Counted from the stretch's first letter, positions 8,775 to 18,920 are shown. The stretch is DNA of 47,025 nt from Clostridiisalibacter paucivorans DSM 22131 (GCF_000620125.1 NZ_JHVL01000028.1:1-47025); one strand, 5' to 3'. Numbers and translations are program-made. The notes: generated from the letters alone by a model not told the origin.

Positions 8775-8864
8775 ATGATTGATGCGAAATTTTTTTGGCA
8801 TTTATTTGAGCTTACTGGATCCATAAATGCATATCTTGTGTATAAAAGCTTGTATAGTAATTGA
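8775..8864 (+). CDS. YqzL-like 29-residue protein
   Basis: A short gene of 29 residues, MIDAKFFWHLFELTGSINAY followed by LVYKSLYSN. SD AAGGGGTG (8757-8764) precedes ATG 8775 and the gene has its own promoter. The pattern of an aromatic-rich helix, then TGS/N-x-x-x-YLL/V-x-K, is that of YqzL-family small proteins (Bacillus YqzL, 47 aa), here a shorter clostridial version. Its function is unknown. It lies between the methylase gene and the pheS T-box. The call depends on remembered family resemblance; the good SD, promoter and composition support it being real. Confidence 0.7.
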   Translation: MIDAKFFWHLFELTGSINAYLVYKSLYSN

Positions 8865-8867
8865 ATA

Positions 8868-9124
8868 GTTAAAAGTTATGAAAGAGAGAGTAGGTATTAT
8901 AAAACATTGCAGAGATAAGGTACCTTGGCTGTGAGTACCTTTATGGATTGTGATATTGAAGTTCCCTCTTGAACTGCTGACTTGAAAGACATTTTAAAAG
9001 TTTATTAGAGTCATGTCGGCTATTTGTCGTTATTATAATTAAGAGATTTATATTTTATGTATAGATCTATTAAGGATGGTACCGCGGAAAACCTTCGTTC
9101 CTTTTGGAATGGAGGTTTATTTTT
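8868..9124 (+). promoter_or_regulatory. T-box riboswitch (tRNA-Phe) upstream of pheS
   Basis: tRNA-sensing attenuator. Stem I starts with GAAAGAGAGAGTAGG (8880-8894). The strand complementary to it is CCTCTT (8965-8970), directly preceded by TTC (8962-8964), the proposed Phe specifier. The conserved T-box AAGGATGGTACCGCGG (9072-9087) carries the UGGN bulge that pairs with the uncharged tRNA acceptor. The terminator is AAACCTTCGTTCC (9089-9101) against GGAATGGAGGTTT (9106-9118), followed by Ts. Uncharged tRNA-Phe should stabilise the antiterminator and turn on pheST. Confidence 0.93.
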
Positions 9125-9151
9125 TAAATATTAGGAAGGAGAGAATATATA

Positions 9152-10174
9152 ATGAAGGAAAGGCTTATGGAGATTAAACAAAGGGCCATTGAAGAAATTA
9201 AAGAAGTAATAGATATGGAAGAGTTAGATAAAAAGAGAGTTGAGTTTTTAGGAAAAAAAGGTGAAATAACCCAGGTTTTAAGGGGGATGGGAAAATTATC
9301 AGCTGAAGAAAGACCAGTAATCGGAAAACTTGCCAATGAAGTTAGGTCTGTGATAGAAGCAGAAATTGAAACCCTTAAAAGAGATCTAAAAAACAAGGCT
9401 AAGGAAGCAAAGCTAGAGTCAGAAAAAATAGATATATCAATGCCTGGAAGAAAAAAGTATTATGGTCATAGACATCCATTGATGAGAACTAAAGAAGAGT
9501 TGGAAGAAATATTTATGAATATGGGGTTTGATGTGGTAGAAGGCCCTGAAATAGAGACAGTATATAATAATTTTGATGCTTTGAATGCCCCAGAAGATCA
9601 TCCATCTAGGGATATGTCTGATACTTTTTATATCACAGAAAACATATTACTTAGGACCCAAACCTCTCCTGTACAAGTAAGAGTTATGAAGCAAAAAGAA
9701 CCACCAATAAAGATTGTGTCTGCAGGAAGGACATTTAGATTTGATGATGTAGATGATACACATTCTCCTATGTTTCATCAAATGGAATGCCTTGTAGTTG
9801 ATAAAGGAGTGACCCTTGCAAATCTAAAGGATACTATAGATATATTTGTTAAAGAATTATTTGGTAGTGATTTTAATACAAGGTTTAGACCCCATGACTT
9901 TCCATTTACAGAGCCCAGTGCTGAAGTAGACGTATCCTGTTTTAAATGTAAAGGAAAGGGTTGTGACAATTGCAATGGCACTGGATGGGCAATGGAGCTT
10001 CTAGGATGTGGAATGGTACATCCTAATGTATTGAAGAAATGTGGTATAGACCCTGAAATTTACAGTGGATTTGCTTTTGGATTAGGTATAGATAGGGTTA
10101 CTATGGTTAAATATGGATTGAATAATATTAGACTATTATTTGACAATGATATGAGATTTTTAGACCAATTTTAA
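9152..10174 (+). CDS. pheS: Phenylalanine--tRNA ligase alpha subunit
   Basis: Catalytic subunit of the (alpha-beta)2 enzyme that charges tRNA-Phe. 340 aa, normal length: an N-terminal coiled coil (residues 1-90, rich in Lys and Glu), then class II motifs. Motif 1 lies around HPLMRTKEELEEIFMNMGF, motif 2 around GRTFRFDDVDDTHSPMFHQ, and motif 3 is GFAFGLGIDRVTMVKYG. A CFKCKGKGCDNC segment near residue 255 is a small Cys cluster seen in many bacterial PheS. SD AAGGAGAG precedes the ATG. Transcribed from the T-box leader together with pheT, 52 nt downstream. Confidence 0.98.
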   Translation: MKERLMEIKQRAIEEIKEVIDMEELDKKRVEFLGKKGEITQVLRGMGKLSAEERPVIGKLANEVRSVIEAEIETLKRDLKNKAKEAKLESEKIDISMPGRKKYYGHRHPLMRTKEELEEIFMNMGFDVVEGPEIETVYNNFDALNAPEDHPSRDMSDTFYITENILLRTQTSPVQVRVMKQKEPPIKIVSAGRTFRFDDVDDTHSPMFHQMECLVVDKGVTLANLKDTIDIFVKELFGSDFNTRFRPHDFPFTEPSAEVDVSCFKCKGKGCDNCNGTGWAMELLGCGMVHPNVLKKCGIDPEIYSGFAFGLGIDRVTMVKYGLNNIRLLFDNDMRFLDQF

Positions 10175-10226
10175 TATATTATGTGATTCTATATGCTGAA
10201 AATTAATATAAGGAGGAGTAAGTAAT

Positions 10227-12623
10227 ATGTTAGTACCAGTTAAGTGGTTAAAAGAATATGTGGATATAAATAATTTAGAGACTAAAGAACTTGCAGATAA
10301 ACTCACCATGTCAGGGTCTCATGTGGACTCTATAGAGCTTGTAGATAAAGGAGTGGAAGGAGTAGTCGTAGGAAAGATATTAGAAATTAATCCCCATCCT
10401 AATGCTGATAAACTTGTAATTACAGTAATAGATGTTGGAGAGAAAACTCTACAGATTGTTACAGGAGCAGATAATATAAATGAAGGAGATTATATACCTG
10501 TTGCATTACATGGTGCTAAATTACCAGGAGGTATCAAGATAAAAAGAGGAAAACTTAGAGGGATAGAGTCTCAAGGTATGTTATGTTCGGCACAAGAATT
10601 GGGTATAGCAGAAGACTTAGTACCTAAAAAAATAAAAAATGGTATATTTATATTGGATAAAGAATATCCCATTGGCAGAGACATAAAGGAAATTTTAGAA
10701 TTATATGGAGAAATAATAGAGTTTGAGATAACTCCAAATAGACCTGATTGTTTAAGTATTATAGGTATGGCAAGGGAAACGGCTGCTACATTAGGTAAAG
10801 AATTAAAACATACTAAAATTAATATAGAAAACGAATATGAAGATATTTATGAATATATGAATGGTATAGAAATAAAAGATGAAGATCTATGCAATAGATA
10901 TTATGGAAGAGTTATTAAAAATGTAAAGGTAGAAGAATCTCCAATGTGGATTCAAAGAAGACTTATTGAATCGGGGGTTAGACCTATAAATAATATAGTA
11001 GATATAACTAATTATGTAATGCTTGAAATGGGTCAGCCTCTACATGCCTTTGATTTGAACAAACTAGAGGGAAAAAAGATTATTGTTAGAAGGGCAAAAC
11101 CAGAGGAGACAATAGAGACATTAGATGGAACTGAAAGAAAGCTTACAGAGGAGATGTTGGTTATAGCTGATGAGGTCAAACCCGTGGCATTAGCTGGTGT
11201 TATGGGAGGACTGAATAGTGAAGTTACAGATATAACAGATACCATATTAATTGAATCTGCTAATTTTGACAAAAGAAATATAAGGTTGACATCTAGAGCT
11301 GTGGGACTTAGAACAGAAGCATCTAGTAAATATGAAAAGGGATTGACATCAGATATAGCAGAAATGGCTTGTAATAGAGTATGTCAACTGATAGAAATGG
11401 TAGAGGCAGGAGAGGTTATAGCAGGGTATATAGATGTATATCCAAAAAAATCTGAAGAAAAAAAGGTAAATGTGAGAATAAATAAAGTAGAAGAATTACT
11501 GGGTATAAAAATAACAGAGGAACAGATGATAGATATATTAGAAAGATTAGAATTAAGATGTAAGATTAAAGACAATGAAATAGAGGTTGATGTGCCTTCA
11601 TTCAGACAAGATTTAGAGATTGAAGCAGATATAATCGAAGAGATAGGAAGGGTATATGGATTTCACAATATACCTTCACAACCTTTAATGGGAAGCCTTT
11701 CTAAAGGTGAGAAATCTAGACTTAGAAGAATAGAAGATTTAGTGAAGAATATTTTAGTGGGAATGGGTTTAAATGAGATAACAACATATTCTTTTATTAG
11801 CCCTAAAGATTTTGACAAGATATCTTTACCAGAAAGTAGTTTTAAGAGACAATATGTAAAAATAATGAATCCTTTAGGAGAGGACTATAGTGTTATGAGG
11901 ACTACCCTTATATCTAATATGATGGATGTATTGTCTAAAAACTATAAAAAAGGCATAGAGAGGTCATGGGCATTTGAAACAGGCAATATATTTATTCCCA
12001 ATGGTGTCCCTGTAAATAGTTTGCCATATGAAATAAGGACTTTATCTATTGGTATGTACGGAGATGTGGACTTTTTTGATTTGAAGGGTATAGTTGAAGA
12101 GCTTGGTAATGTATTAGGCATTAAAGACATAGAGTATATGCCAGAAAGAAATAATAATACATTTCATCCTGGCAGAACCGCTACTATTGTAAAAGGGAAT
12201 CATGTTTTAGGTGTATTAGGAGAAATACATCCTGATGTGACAGAAAATTATGGTGTAAAAGATAGGACTTATGTGGCAGAATTGGACTTAGACATAATTA
12301 ATCTATTGTCTAATTTAAATAAAAAGCACAAAGAATTGCCCAAATATCCAGGAATGACAAGGGACATATCTATATTGATAGATGATGATATAATGGTGAA
12401 GGATATTGAAAAAATAGTGTGGGATAATGGCGATGGACTGATAGAAAAGGTAGAATTATTTGATGTATATAAAGGAAAACAAGTACCCGAGGGCAAGAAA
12501 AGTGTAGCGTATTCTATAAAATATAGGTCTTATAAAAAGACATTGACTGATGAAGAGGTTACAAAGGTACATGATAAGATAATAAATGAATTGTCTCAAA
12601 GGTTAAATGCTGTATTGAGATAA
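10227..12623 (+). CDS. pheT: Phenylalanine--tRNA ligase beta subunit
   Basis: Structural, tRNA-binding and editing subunit of PheRS. 798 aa, full length. Domains in order: N-terminal tRNA-binding OB fold (about residues 40-150, HPNADKLVITVIDVG), B3/B4 editing domain (about 210-385, MGQPLHAFDLNKL), B5 domain (about 405-475), the catalytic-like core, and a C-terminal FDX-ACB anticodon-binding domain (about 705-798, KYPGMTRDISILIDD). SD GGAGGAG precedes the ATG. Cotranscribed with pheS. Confidence 0.98.
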   Translation: MLVPVKWLKEYVDINNLETKELADKLTMSGSHVDSIELVDKGVEGVVVGKILEINPHPNADKLVITVIDVGEKTLQIVTGADNINEGDYIPVALHGAKLPGGIKIKRGKLRGIESQGMLCSAQELGIAEDLVPKKIKNGIFILDKEYPIGRDIKEILELYGEIIEFEITPNRPDCLSIIGMARETAATLGKELKHTKINIENEYEDIYEYMNGIEIKDEDLCNRYYGRVIKNVKVEESPMWIQRRLIESGVRPINNIVDITNYVMLEMGQPLHAFDLNKLEGKKIIVRRAKPEETIETLDGTERKLTEEMLVIADEVKPVALAGVMGGLNSEVTDITDTILIESANFDKRNIRLTSRAVGLRTEASSKYEKGLTSDIAEMACNRVCQLIEMVEAGEVIAGYIDVYPKKSEEKKVNVRINKVEELLGIKITEEQMIDILERLELRCKIKDNEIEVDVPSFRQDLEIEADIIEEIGRVYGFHNIPSQPLMGSLSKGEKSRLRRIEDLVKNILVGMGLNEITTYSFISPKDFDKISLPESSFKRQYVKIMNPLGEDYSVMRTTLISNMMDVLSKNYKKGIERSWAFETGNIFIPNGVPVNSLPYEIRTLSIGMYGDVDFFDLKGIVEELGNVLGIKDIEYMPERNNNTFHPGRTATIVKGNHVLGVLGEIHPDVTENYGVKDRTYVAELDLDIINLLSNLNKKHKELPKYPGMTRDISILIDDDIMVKDIEKIVWDNGDGLIEKVELFDVYKGKQVPEGKKSVAYSIKYRSYKKTLTDEEVTKVHDKIINELSQRLNAVLR

Positions 12624-12628
12624 TATGT

Positions 12629-12671
12629 AATTTAAGGCACAGTGGTTTTTATGACTATTGTGCCTTAAATT
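12629..12671 (+). terminator. Inverted repeat after pheT, possible terminator
   Basis: AATTTAAGGCACA (12629-12641) and TGTGCCTTAAATT (12659-12671) form a perfect 13-bp stem with a 17-nt loop. There is no clean T run after it, so termination may be partial. Confidence 0.55.
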
Positions 12672-12781
12672 ATAATTAAATTGTTGATATAATTATAATT
12701 AAAGATTTGATATTTTTGCAGGAAAAGGACTTAAGAAGCAGAAGTATATATGTATAAATGTAGAAGGAGTGTGTAAACCGT

Positions 12782-13321
12782 ATGACTGAAAAAAGAAAAG
12801 TCATGATTAAAATAAATGGACAAGAGTATACGGTGATAGGGGAAGAGTCCGAGGAATATATTAAGCATTTAGCTAAATATGTAGATGAAAAGGTAAAAAA
12901 TATATTAGAAAATAATAAAAAGATAGGTAATACCATGGGGGGTATATTAGCAGCATTCACCATCACTGATGAATACTATAAAACGTATAAGGAATATGAA
13001 GAATTTAAGGAGTCAGTTCAAGAAAAACTAAATGAATTAGAAAATATAAAGGCAGAGTATAATACAAATAAAGATAAGATAGATAGATTGTCAGAGCATT
13101 GTGAAGAATATATAGATGAAATTAAAGAACTTAAAAGAGATAAACAAAAAAAGGAAAAGCAAGTAAAAAGATTTAAGGAATCATTAAATATAAAAGGAAA
13201 AGAATTGGAAGAATCTCAAAATATGATAAATAAACTTCAAGATAAACTTTTTCAAAACCAAATAGAGTTAGTTCAAGTAAAGAAAGAATTAGAAGAATTA
13301 AAAAAAAATCTAGATAGATAA
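12782..13321 (+). CDS. zapA: ZapA-type cell division protein with long coiled coil
   Basis: Cytoplasmic activator of FtsZ-ring bundling. 179 aa. The N-terminal 85 residues carry the ZapA pattern (INGQEYTVIGEESEEYIKHL AKYVDEKV) and an AAFTITDEYYK helix. The rest is an extended Lys/Glu-rich coiled coil (about residues 75-178), longer than the 85-110 aa of classical ZapA. The order pheT-zapA-(U32 peptidase)-mutS2 is conserved in clostridia and supports the assignment. The start is ATG 12782 with SD GAAGGAG about 12 nt upstream. Confidence 0.85.
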   Translation: MTEKRKVMIKINGQEYTVIGEESEEYIKHLAKYVDEKVKNILENNKKIGNTMGGILAAFTITDEYYKTYKEYEEFKESVQEKLNELENIKAEYNTNKDKIDRLSEHCEEYIDEIKELKRDKQKKEKQVKRFKESLNIKGKELEESQNMINKLQDKLFQNQIELVQVKKELEELKKNLDR

Positions 13322-13381
13322 ATAAAAGATGAATCCTGACATAAAATAAGTATTAATATTTGTTTTTATGGAGGGATATAT

Positions 13382-14008
13382 ATGCATAATCATCTTGTTG
13401 AAGATCCTATCTATCTTATGAGGGCTGTAGGAGTTTATTTTATAGCACTTATAGCTGTTAGAATGATGGGTAAAAGATCCATAGGAGAGTTGAGTTCCTT
13501 TGATTTTGTACTGATGACAGGTGTGGGACATATAATGAGTGCAGTGGCATTGGAAAAGGATATTCCATTTCATGATGGTATACTTGTATTAGCAGTACTT
13601 TCCGCTCTTGAAAATATATTAGCCATTATATCCTACAAAAGTAGAAAAATATCTAAAATAATCTCTGGGAAGCCTAGATTTCTTATTGAAGATGGTAAAA
13701 TGTTAAAACAGGCCATGAAAAAAGAGAAGTTTAATTTCTATGATTTGAGACAAGAATTGAGAAAATCAGGAGTTGATAATGAAAAGGAAGTAGAAAAAGC
13801 TATCATTGAAGCCTGTGGTAAATTTAGTGTAATATTAAAGGAACAGGAAAGTCCTTTAAAAAGAAAAGATTTAGGAATACTTAAGGAAGGGGATAGACCT
13901 CAATATTTAGATAAAAAATTTGCAGAGATGAGGGCAGAAATCGAAAGGTTAAATACCAGTGTAAGAAACTTAGGTATGGAAATACGAAATATGAAAAATA
14001 AAGAGTAA
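13382..14008 (+). CDS. DUF421 / YetF-like membrane protein
   Basis: 208 aa. Three hydrophobic segments lie in the first 90 residues (about 13-32, 40-58, 64-84) with the family motif RMMGKRSIGELSSFDFV, followed by a cytoplasmic DUF421 domain containing SGKPRFLIEDGKM and a YDLRQELRKSGV segment. The final 50 residues look like a coiled coil. Members of this family in Bacillus (YetF, YrbG and others) are linked to the spore membrane or envelope, but the biochemical role is unknown. SD GGAGGG precedes the ATG. Confidence 0.88.
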   Translation: MHNHLVEDPIYLMRAVGVYFIALIAVRMMGKRSIGELSSFDFVLMTGVGHIMSAVALEKDIPFHDGILVLAVLSALENILAIISYKSRKISKIISGKPRFLIEDGKMLKQAMKKEKFNFYDLRQELRKSGVDNEKEVEKAIIEACGKFSVILKEQESPLKRKDLGILKEGDRPQYLDKKFAEMRAEIERLNTSVRNLGMEIRNMKNKE

Positions 14009-14020
14009 TTATTACTCTTT
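14000..14020 (+). terminator. Terminator after the DUF421 gene
   Basis: AAAGAGTAAT (14000-14009) and ATTACTCTTT (14011-14020) pair perfectly, with the stop codon inside the stem and CATTTTTTG after it. Confidence 0.75.
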
Positions 14021-14077
14021 CATTTTTTGTCCAAATATTATAGCATATAGAAGAGAAAATATGGGAGTTGATCTTTA

Positions 14078-16519
14078 TTGAATAAAAACATAGAATTATT
14101 GGCTCCAGCAGGAAATATGGAGGCATTGAAAAGTGCAGTGGAAAATGGAGCCAATGCAGTATATCTAGGAGGGAAATTGTTTAGTGCTCGACAGTATGCA
14201 TCTAATTTTAATGATAAAGAGCTGGAAGATGCAGTTAAGTATGCCCACATAAGGGGGGTAAGGGTTTATGTAGCTTTGAATATATTGTTAAGTGATGATG
14301 AAATTGATGAAGCAATAGACTATCTAGTTTACTTATATAGTATAGATGTGGATGCAGTTATAGTGCAGGATTTAGCTGTCATAAAGATATTAAGAGAGTT
14401 ATTACCTGATTTTGAGATGCATGGAAGTACCCAAATGACTATTAATAATTCATATGGAGCAAGACTTCTTGAAGAGTGGGGACTGACCAGGGTTGTATTG
14501 GCTAGGGAGCTTAGTTCAGAGAATATAAAATATATTCATGATAATGCAAAAATAGGACTTGAGGCATTTATTCATGGAGCTTTATGTATAAGCTACTCAG
14601 GGCAATGTCTTATGAGTAGTATAATTGGCGGAAGGAGTGGTAATAGAGGTAGATGTGCACAGCCTTGCAGGATGCCTTATTCTTTGGTAGATTTAGATAC
14701 TCAAAATATTGTAGATATAGAGATGGAAGAGAAATATATATTGAGCCCTAAAGACTTAAATACTATAGAAGATTTAGACCAAATAATAGAATCTGGTGTT
14801 GAATCATTAAAGGTAGAAGGCAGGATGAAAAGATCAGAATATGTATCTATAATAGTGAATAAATATAGAAATGCATTGAATGGAGTAAAGGTATCTGAAA
14901 AAGACAAGAAGGATATGGCACAGATATTCAATAGGGGATTTACTAAAGGATATATTTCAGGAGATAGAGGCAGTACATTTATATCCTTAGACAGACCAAA
15001 TAATAGAGGTATTGAAATAGGAAATGTTACGAAACAGGTTGGAAATAAGACATATATATATCTTAAGGATAAATTAGTAGTAGGAGATGGTATTAGGATA
15101 ATAGATAATACTGGACAAGAATTGGGTTTAATAATAAATAAGATATATATTAAGGAAAAGTCTGTTGATAGTGGAGAAAAAGGAGATACTGTATATATAA
15201 AAGGATTAAAAAATGGTTTTATTGGAGCTAAAGTTATGAAGACATCAGATATAACTTTACTTAAAGAATCAAAGAAACAGTATATATCCAATTCTTTTAC
15301 GAATGTTCATATGGCAGTGAAAATATATATTGGAAGGCCAGTAATACTATATTTATGGGATGATAATGGAAATTATATAGAGGTAAAGAGTGAAATATTA
15401 GTAGAAGAGGCAAAAAAAGTTGCCACTTCTAAAGAGAGGGTTGAAAAGCAATTAAGTAAGTTAGGCAATACTTCTTATAATTTGAAATCTATAGAGATTG
15501 ATATGGATAAAGGTGCTAATATTCCTATAAAACTATTGAATTCTTTAAGAAGGCAAGCTATTGATAGACTTAATAGCATACGGGTCAATTTTAATAATAG
15601 AAAATTATTAAAAAAGGATAGAATTGAAAAATATAAATGTGAATTAAAGGATATTAAGATTGATAAAGCAAATGCGAAGAGAAAAATTAGTGTAATGATA
15701 GATAATAGAGAAAATTTTGAAAGACTTAATATGAATAAATTTGATAGGATATATATAAATTTTATCGAAGGATTAAATGATGTAATAGACACTCTCAATG
15801 ATAATGGAAAAGAAATAATACTTTCCACAGACAGGATAATTGGAGACGGAGATTTTGATTCAATAAAAAAAATATTTAATAATGTAGATTTGAAAAAGGT
15901 ATATGGTGTATCTGCTTCAAATTTAGGCACAATAAAATTTATAAAAGAAAATTTCGATACTAATATCCATTGTGATATAGGAATAAATATATTTAATAGT
16001 GTATCAGCTAAATTTTTAGAACAATATGGTATAAGTAGTATTACATTATCTCCAGAATTGACATTGGATCAGATAAGATATATAACTAAAAGAACTGATA
16101 TCCCTTGTGATATAATAGTATATGGCTACTTACCTGTAATGACAATGAAGCATTGTCCCTTTTCATTAATTAGGAATTGTAAAAATGATAATAGATGTTA
16201 TAATTGTGAGTTTAGAGAGGGATTTGGTCTTAGGGATAGAAAAGGAGAAATTTTTCCTGTAAAACGAAATAGTGGAATAACAACTGTATATAATGGTCAA
16301 ACTCTGATGCTTCTTCAATATATAGATAAAATATATGACAGTGGAATATCTTGTATCAGACTAGATTTCAATTTTCAAGAACCTATAAGTGAAATACAAA
16401 AGATATATTATGATTTTAGTAATAATAAAATAGATATTAATGAAGCAAATAAATTTGTAGAAAATTTTAAAAGAGACAGAAGTATAACTAAAGGACATTT
16501 GTTTAGAGGAGTATTATGA
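14078..16519 (+). CDS. U32 family peptidase / RNA hydroxylation protein with DUF3656
   Basis: 813 aa. An N-terminal U32 domain (ELLAPAGNMEALKSAVENGA at the start, EAFIHGALCISYSGQCLMSS and GNRGRCAQPCR near residues 160-205) is followed by a DUF3656 insertion domain and a second barrel-like part with C-terminal cysteines (MKHCPF, DNRCYNCEF). Proteins of this architecture (RlhA/YdcP type) act in prephenate-dependent hydroxylation of RNA bases. The peptidase label is historical. The start is TTG 14078, with SD GGGAG upstream. mutS2 follows after 13 nt, so the two are probably cotranscribed. Confidence 0.9.
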   Translation: MNKNIELLAPAGNMEALKSAVENGANAVYLGGKLFSARQYASNFNDKELEDAVKYAHIRGVRVYVALNILLSDDEIDEAIDYLVYLYSIDVDAVIVQDLAVIKILRELLPDFEMHGSTQMTINNSYGARLLEEWGLTRVVLARELSSENIKYIHDNAKIGLEAFIHGALCISYSGQCLMSSIIGGRSGNRGRCAQPCRMPYSLVDLDTQNIVDIEMEEKYILSPKDLNTIEDLDQIIESGVESLKVEGRMKRSEYVSIIVNKYRNALNGVKVSEKDKKDMAQIFNRGFTKGYISGDRGSTFISLDRPNNRGIEIGNVTKQVGNKTYIYLKDKLVVGDGIRIIDNTGQELGLIINKIYIKEKSVDSGEKGDTVYIKGLKNGFIGAKVMKTSDITLLKESKKQYISNSFTNVHMAVKIYIGRPVILYLWDDNGNYIEVKSEILVEEAKKVATSKERVEKQLSKLGNTSYNLKSIEIDMDKGANIPIKLLNSLRRQAIDRLNSIRVNFNNRKLLKKDRIEKYKCELKDIKIDKANAKRKISVMIDNRENFERLNMNKFDRIYINFIEGLNDVIDTLNDNGKEIILSTDRIIGDGDFDSIKKIFNNVDLKKVYGVSASNLGTIKFIKENFDTNIHCDIGINIFNSVSAKFLEQYGISSITLSPELTLDQIRYITKRTDIPCDIIVYGYLPVMTMKHCPFSLIRNCKNDNRCYNCEFREGFGLRDRKGEIFPVKRNSGITTVYNGQTLMLLQYIDKIYDSGISCIRLDFNFQEPISEIQKIYYDFSNNKIDINEANKFVENFKRDRSITKGHLFRGVL

Positions 16520-16532
16520 AAGGAGAGTTTCA

Positions 16533-18914
16533 ATGAACAATAAGACCTTAAGGGCTTTAGAATATAAAAAGGTCATAGACATGCTTTGTGATAAGACTAC
16601 ATCGTCTTTAGGAAGGCGTTTGGCAGAAAATCTATTGCCAAGTAAAGATATAACTGATATAGAAATGATGCAGAGGGAGACTGAAGAGGCATTATCCATG
16701 ACTATAAAGAGGGGAAATATACCTCTAGGGGCTATATATGATGTTTCTAATGAATTGAAGAGGGCAAAAATAGGTGCTATGCTGTCACCGGGAGAATTAC
16801 TTAAGATTGCCGATTCTATTAGATCAGCTAGAAATATAAAGAATTTTATAAAGGAAGACAAGGATGAAAAAAAATATAAACAATATGAATTAATAATAGG
16901 TATGATAAATGAATTAAATGTCTATAAAGATATAGAAGACAATATCTATAATGCAATAATAAGCGAAGAAGAGATATCGGATAATGCTAGTCCAGCATTG
17001 AGGAGCATAAGAAGACAGGTAGATATAAAAAATGGGGCAATAAGGGATAAATTGAATGGGATAATAAATTCTTCTGAGAAAAAGAAATATCTACAAGAAG
17101 GAATAATAACCATAAGAAATGATAGATATGTGGTTCCCGTTAAGCAGGAATATAAGGGCAAATTTCCTGGATTGGTCCATGATCAATCTTCTAGTGGAGC
17201 AACTTTATTTATAGAGCCTATGGCTGTTGTTCAATTAAATAATCAATTAAAGGAACTGAAGGCTAAAGAGAGGACAGAAATAGAGAAAATATTGTCAGAG
17301 CTTACTGAAATAGTGAATTTTGAAGCTGAAGGGATATCTGAAAATCAAAAGCTATTGGCTCAATTAGACTTTATATTTGCAAAGGGTAAATTGGCTGTGG
17401 ATATGAATGCAATAAGGCCTTTGTTAAATAGCAAGGGATATATAAATATAAAACAGGGAAGACATCCTATGATAGACAAAACTGTGGTAGTACCTATAGA
17501 TATATACTTCGGAGATGAATTTACAAGTCTTGTTATTACTGGACCAAATACAGGAGGTAAGACAGTTACATTGAAGACAGTGGGTTTATTTTCCCTTATG
17601 ACACAATCGGGTCTTCATATACCTGCCAACCATGGCTCAGAAATGGCTGTTTTTAATAATGTCTTTGCAGATATAGGAGATGAGCAGAGTATAGAACAGA
17701 GTCTGAGTACGTTTTCTTCACATATGACTAATATAGTACAGATATTGAAAAATATTTCTAATAACAGTTTAGTACTTTTTGACGAATTGGGAGCAGGAAC
17801 GGATCCTACAGAGGGTGCGGCGTTGGCAATGTCCATATTAAATTATCTATACGATAAGGGCATAAGGACGATAGCCACTACTCATTACAGTGAATTGAAA
17901 TTGTATGCAATAGAAACTGAAGGGATAGAGAATGCATCTGTGGAGTTTGATATAAAGACATTGAGCCCCACATATAGGTTATTAGTAGGGGTACCTGGTA
18001 AGTCTAATGCCTTTGAAATATCAAAAAGATTAGGGCTGGATAACTTTGTGATTGAGAATGCAAAAAAGCTGATATCTAAAGAAAATATAGAATTTGAAGA
18101 TATATTATCAAAAATAGAACAGGATAGAAAGGTCAGTAGAGAGAATAAGGAAGAAACTGAAAGACTTAAGCTAGAAGTAGAACAATTAAAGGGAAAATTA
18201 AAAGAAAAAGAAGAGAGATTACAGAAGAATAAAGAAAGAATTTTAAAAGATGCCAGAATAAAGGCCAAGGATATATTAAAAAGGGCAAAATCAGATGCGG
18301 ACGATATAATTAAAGAGATAAGAGATGTATCTATAGAGATAGAAAAAGAAAAAAATAAAAAAATACAAGAATCAAGGGATAAGTTAAGCAAAGATTTGAA
18401 AGAAATAGAGTCAGATTTAGTAGAAGATATATTTACAAAGGAAAACTCTAAACCTCCTAAGGACCTAAAAAAGGGAGAATCAGTAAGGATACTAAATCTA
18501 AATCAAGTGGGTACAGTGTTGACAGAGCCCGATGATGATGGAAATGTATTGGTACAAGTGGGAATAATGAAGATAAACGTAAATATAACTACTCTAAAAA
18601 GGGAAAAAGACAATGAAAAACATAGCATGAAAGTAAAGACTAAAGGGATGATAAGGTCAAAGGCAAAAGCTATAAAAACAGAATTAGATTTAAGAGGTAC
18701 TACTTTAGAAGAGGCTATGCTAGATGTAGATAAATATTTAGATGATGCATATATGGCTGGTTTAAATCAAGTTTCTATTATTCATGGTAAAGGAACGGGA
18801 GTATTGAGGTCTGGCATAAAGCAACTTCTTAAGGGACATAGACATGTTAGAGACTTTAGATTGGGTAACTATAGAGAAGGTGGAACAGGAGTTACGATAG
18901 TGGAGTTGAGGTGA
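16533..18914 (+). CDS. mutS2: MutS2 ATPase/endonuclease
   Basis: 793 aa. MutS2 proteins split stalled, collided ribosomes and/or suppress homologous recombination. Order: N-terminal lever/clamp helices, ATPase domain with Walker A TGPNTGGKTVTLKTVG (about residue 333) and Walker B LVLFDELGAGTDPTEGAALA, a long Lys/Glu coiled coil (about 520-640), a KOW-like segment (GESVRILNLNQVGTV), and a C-terminal Smr domain with LDLRG, HGKGTGVLR and GGTGVTIVEL. There is no mismatch-recognition domain, as expected for MutS2. SD AAAGGAGAG precedes ATG 16533. Confidence 0.97.
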   Translation: MNNKTLRALEYKKVIDMLCDKTTSSLGRRLAENLLPSKDITDIEMMQRETEEALSMTIKRGNIPLGAIYDVSNELKRAKIGAMLSPGELLKIADSIRSARNIKNFIKEDKDEKKYKQYELIIGMINELNVYKDIEDNIYNAIISEEEISDNASPALRSIRRQVDIKNGAIRDKLNGIINSSEKKKYLQEGIITIRNDRYVVPVKQEYKGKFPGLVHDQSSSGATLFIEPMAVVQLNNQLKELKAKERTEIEKILSELTEIVNFEAEGISENQKLLAQLDFIFAKGKLAVDMNAIRPLLNSKGYINIKQGRHPMIDKTVVVPIDIYFGDEFTSLVITGPNTGGKTVTLKTVGLFSLMTQSGLHIPANHGSEMAVFNNVFADIGDEQSIEQSLSTFSSHMTNIVQILKNISNNSLVLFDELGAGTDPTEGAALAMSILNYLYDKGIRTIATTHYSELKLYAIETEGIENASVEFDIKTLSPTYRLLVGVPGKSNAFEISKRLGLDNFVIENAKKLISKENIEFEDILSKIEQDRKVSRENKEETERLKLEVEQLKGKLKEKEERLQKNKERILKDARIKAKDILKRAKSDADDIIKEIRDVSIEIEKEKNKKIQESRDKLSKDLKEIESDLVEDIFTKENSKPPKDLKKGESVRILNLNQVGTVLTEPDDDGNVLVQVGIMKINVNITTLKREKDNEKHSMKVKTKGMIRSKAKAIKTELDLRGTTLEEAMLDVDKYLDDAYMAGLNQVSIIHGKGTGVLRSGIKQLLKGHRHVRDFRLGNYREGGTGVTIVELR

Positions 18915-18920
18915 TTAAAA

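Noticed and set aside
14701-15291. 196-aa minus-strand ORF rich in Ser, Ile and Phe
   Set aside because: Antisense of the U32 peptidase gene; composition typical of reverse reading of Glu/Lys/Asp-rich coding DNA.
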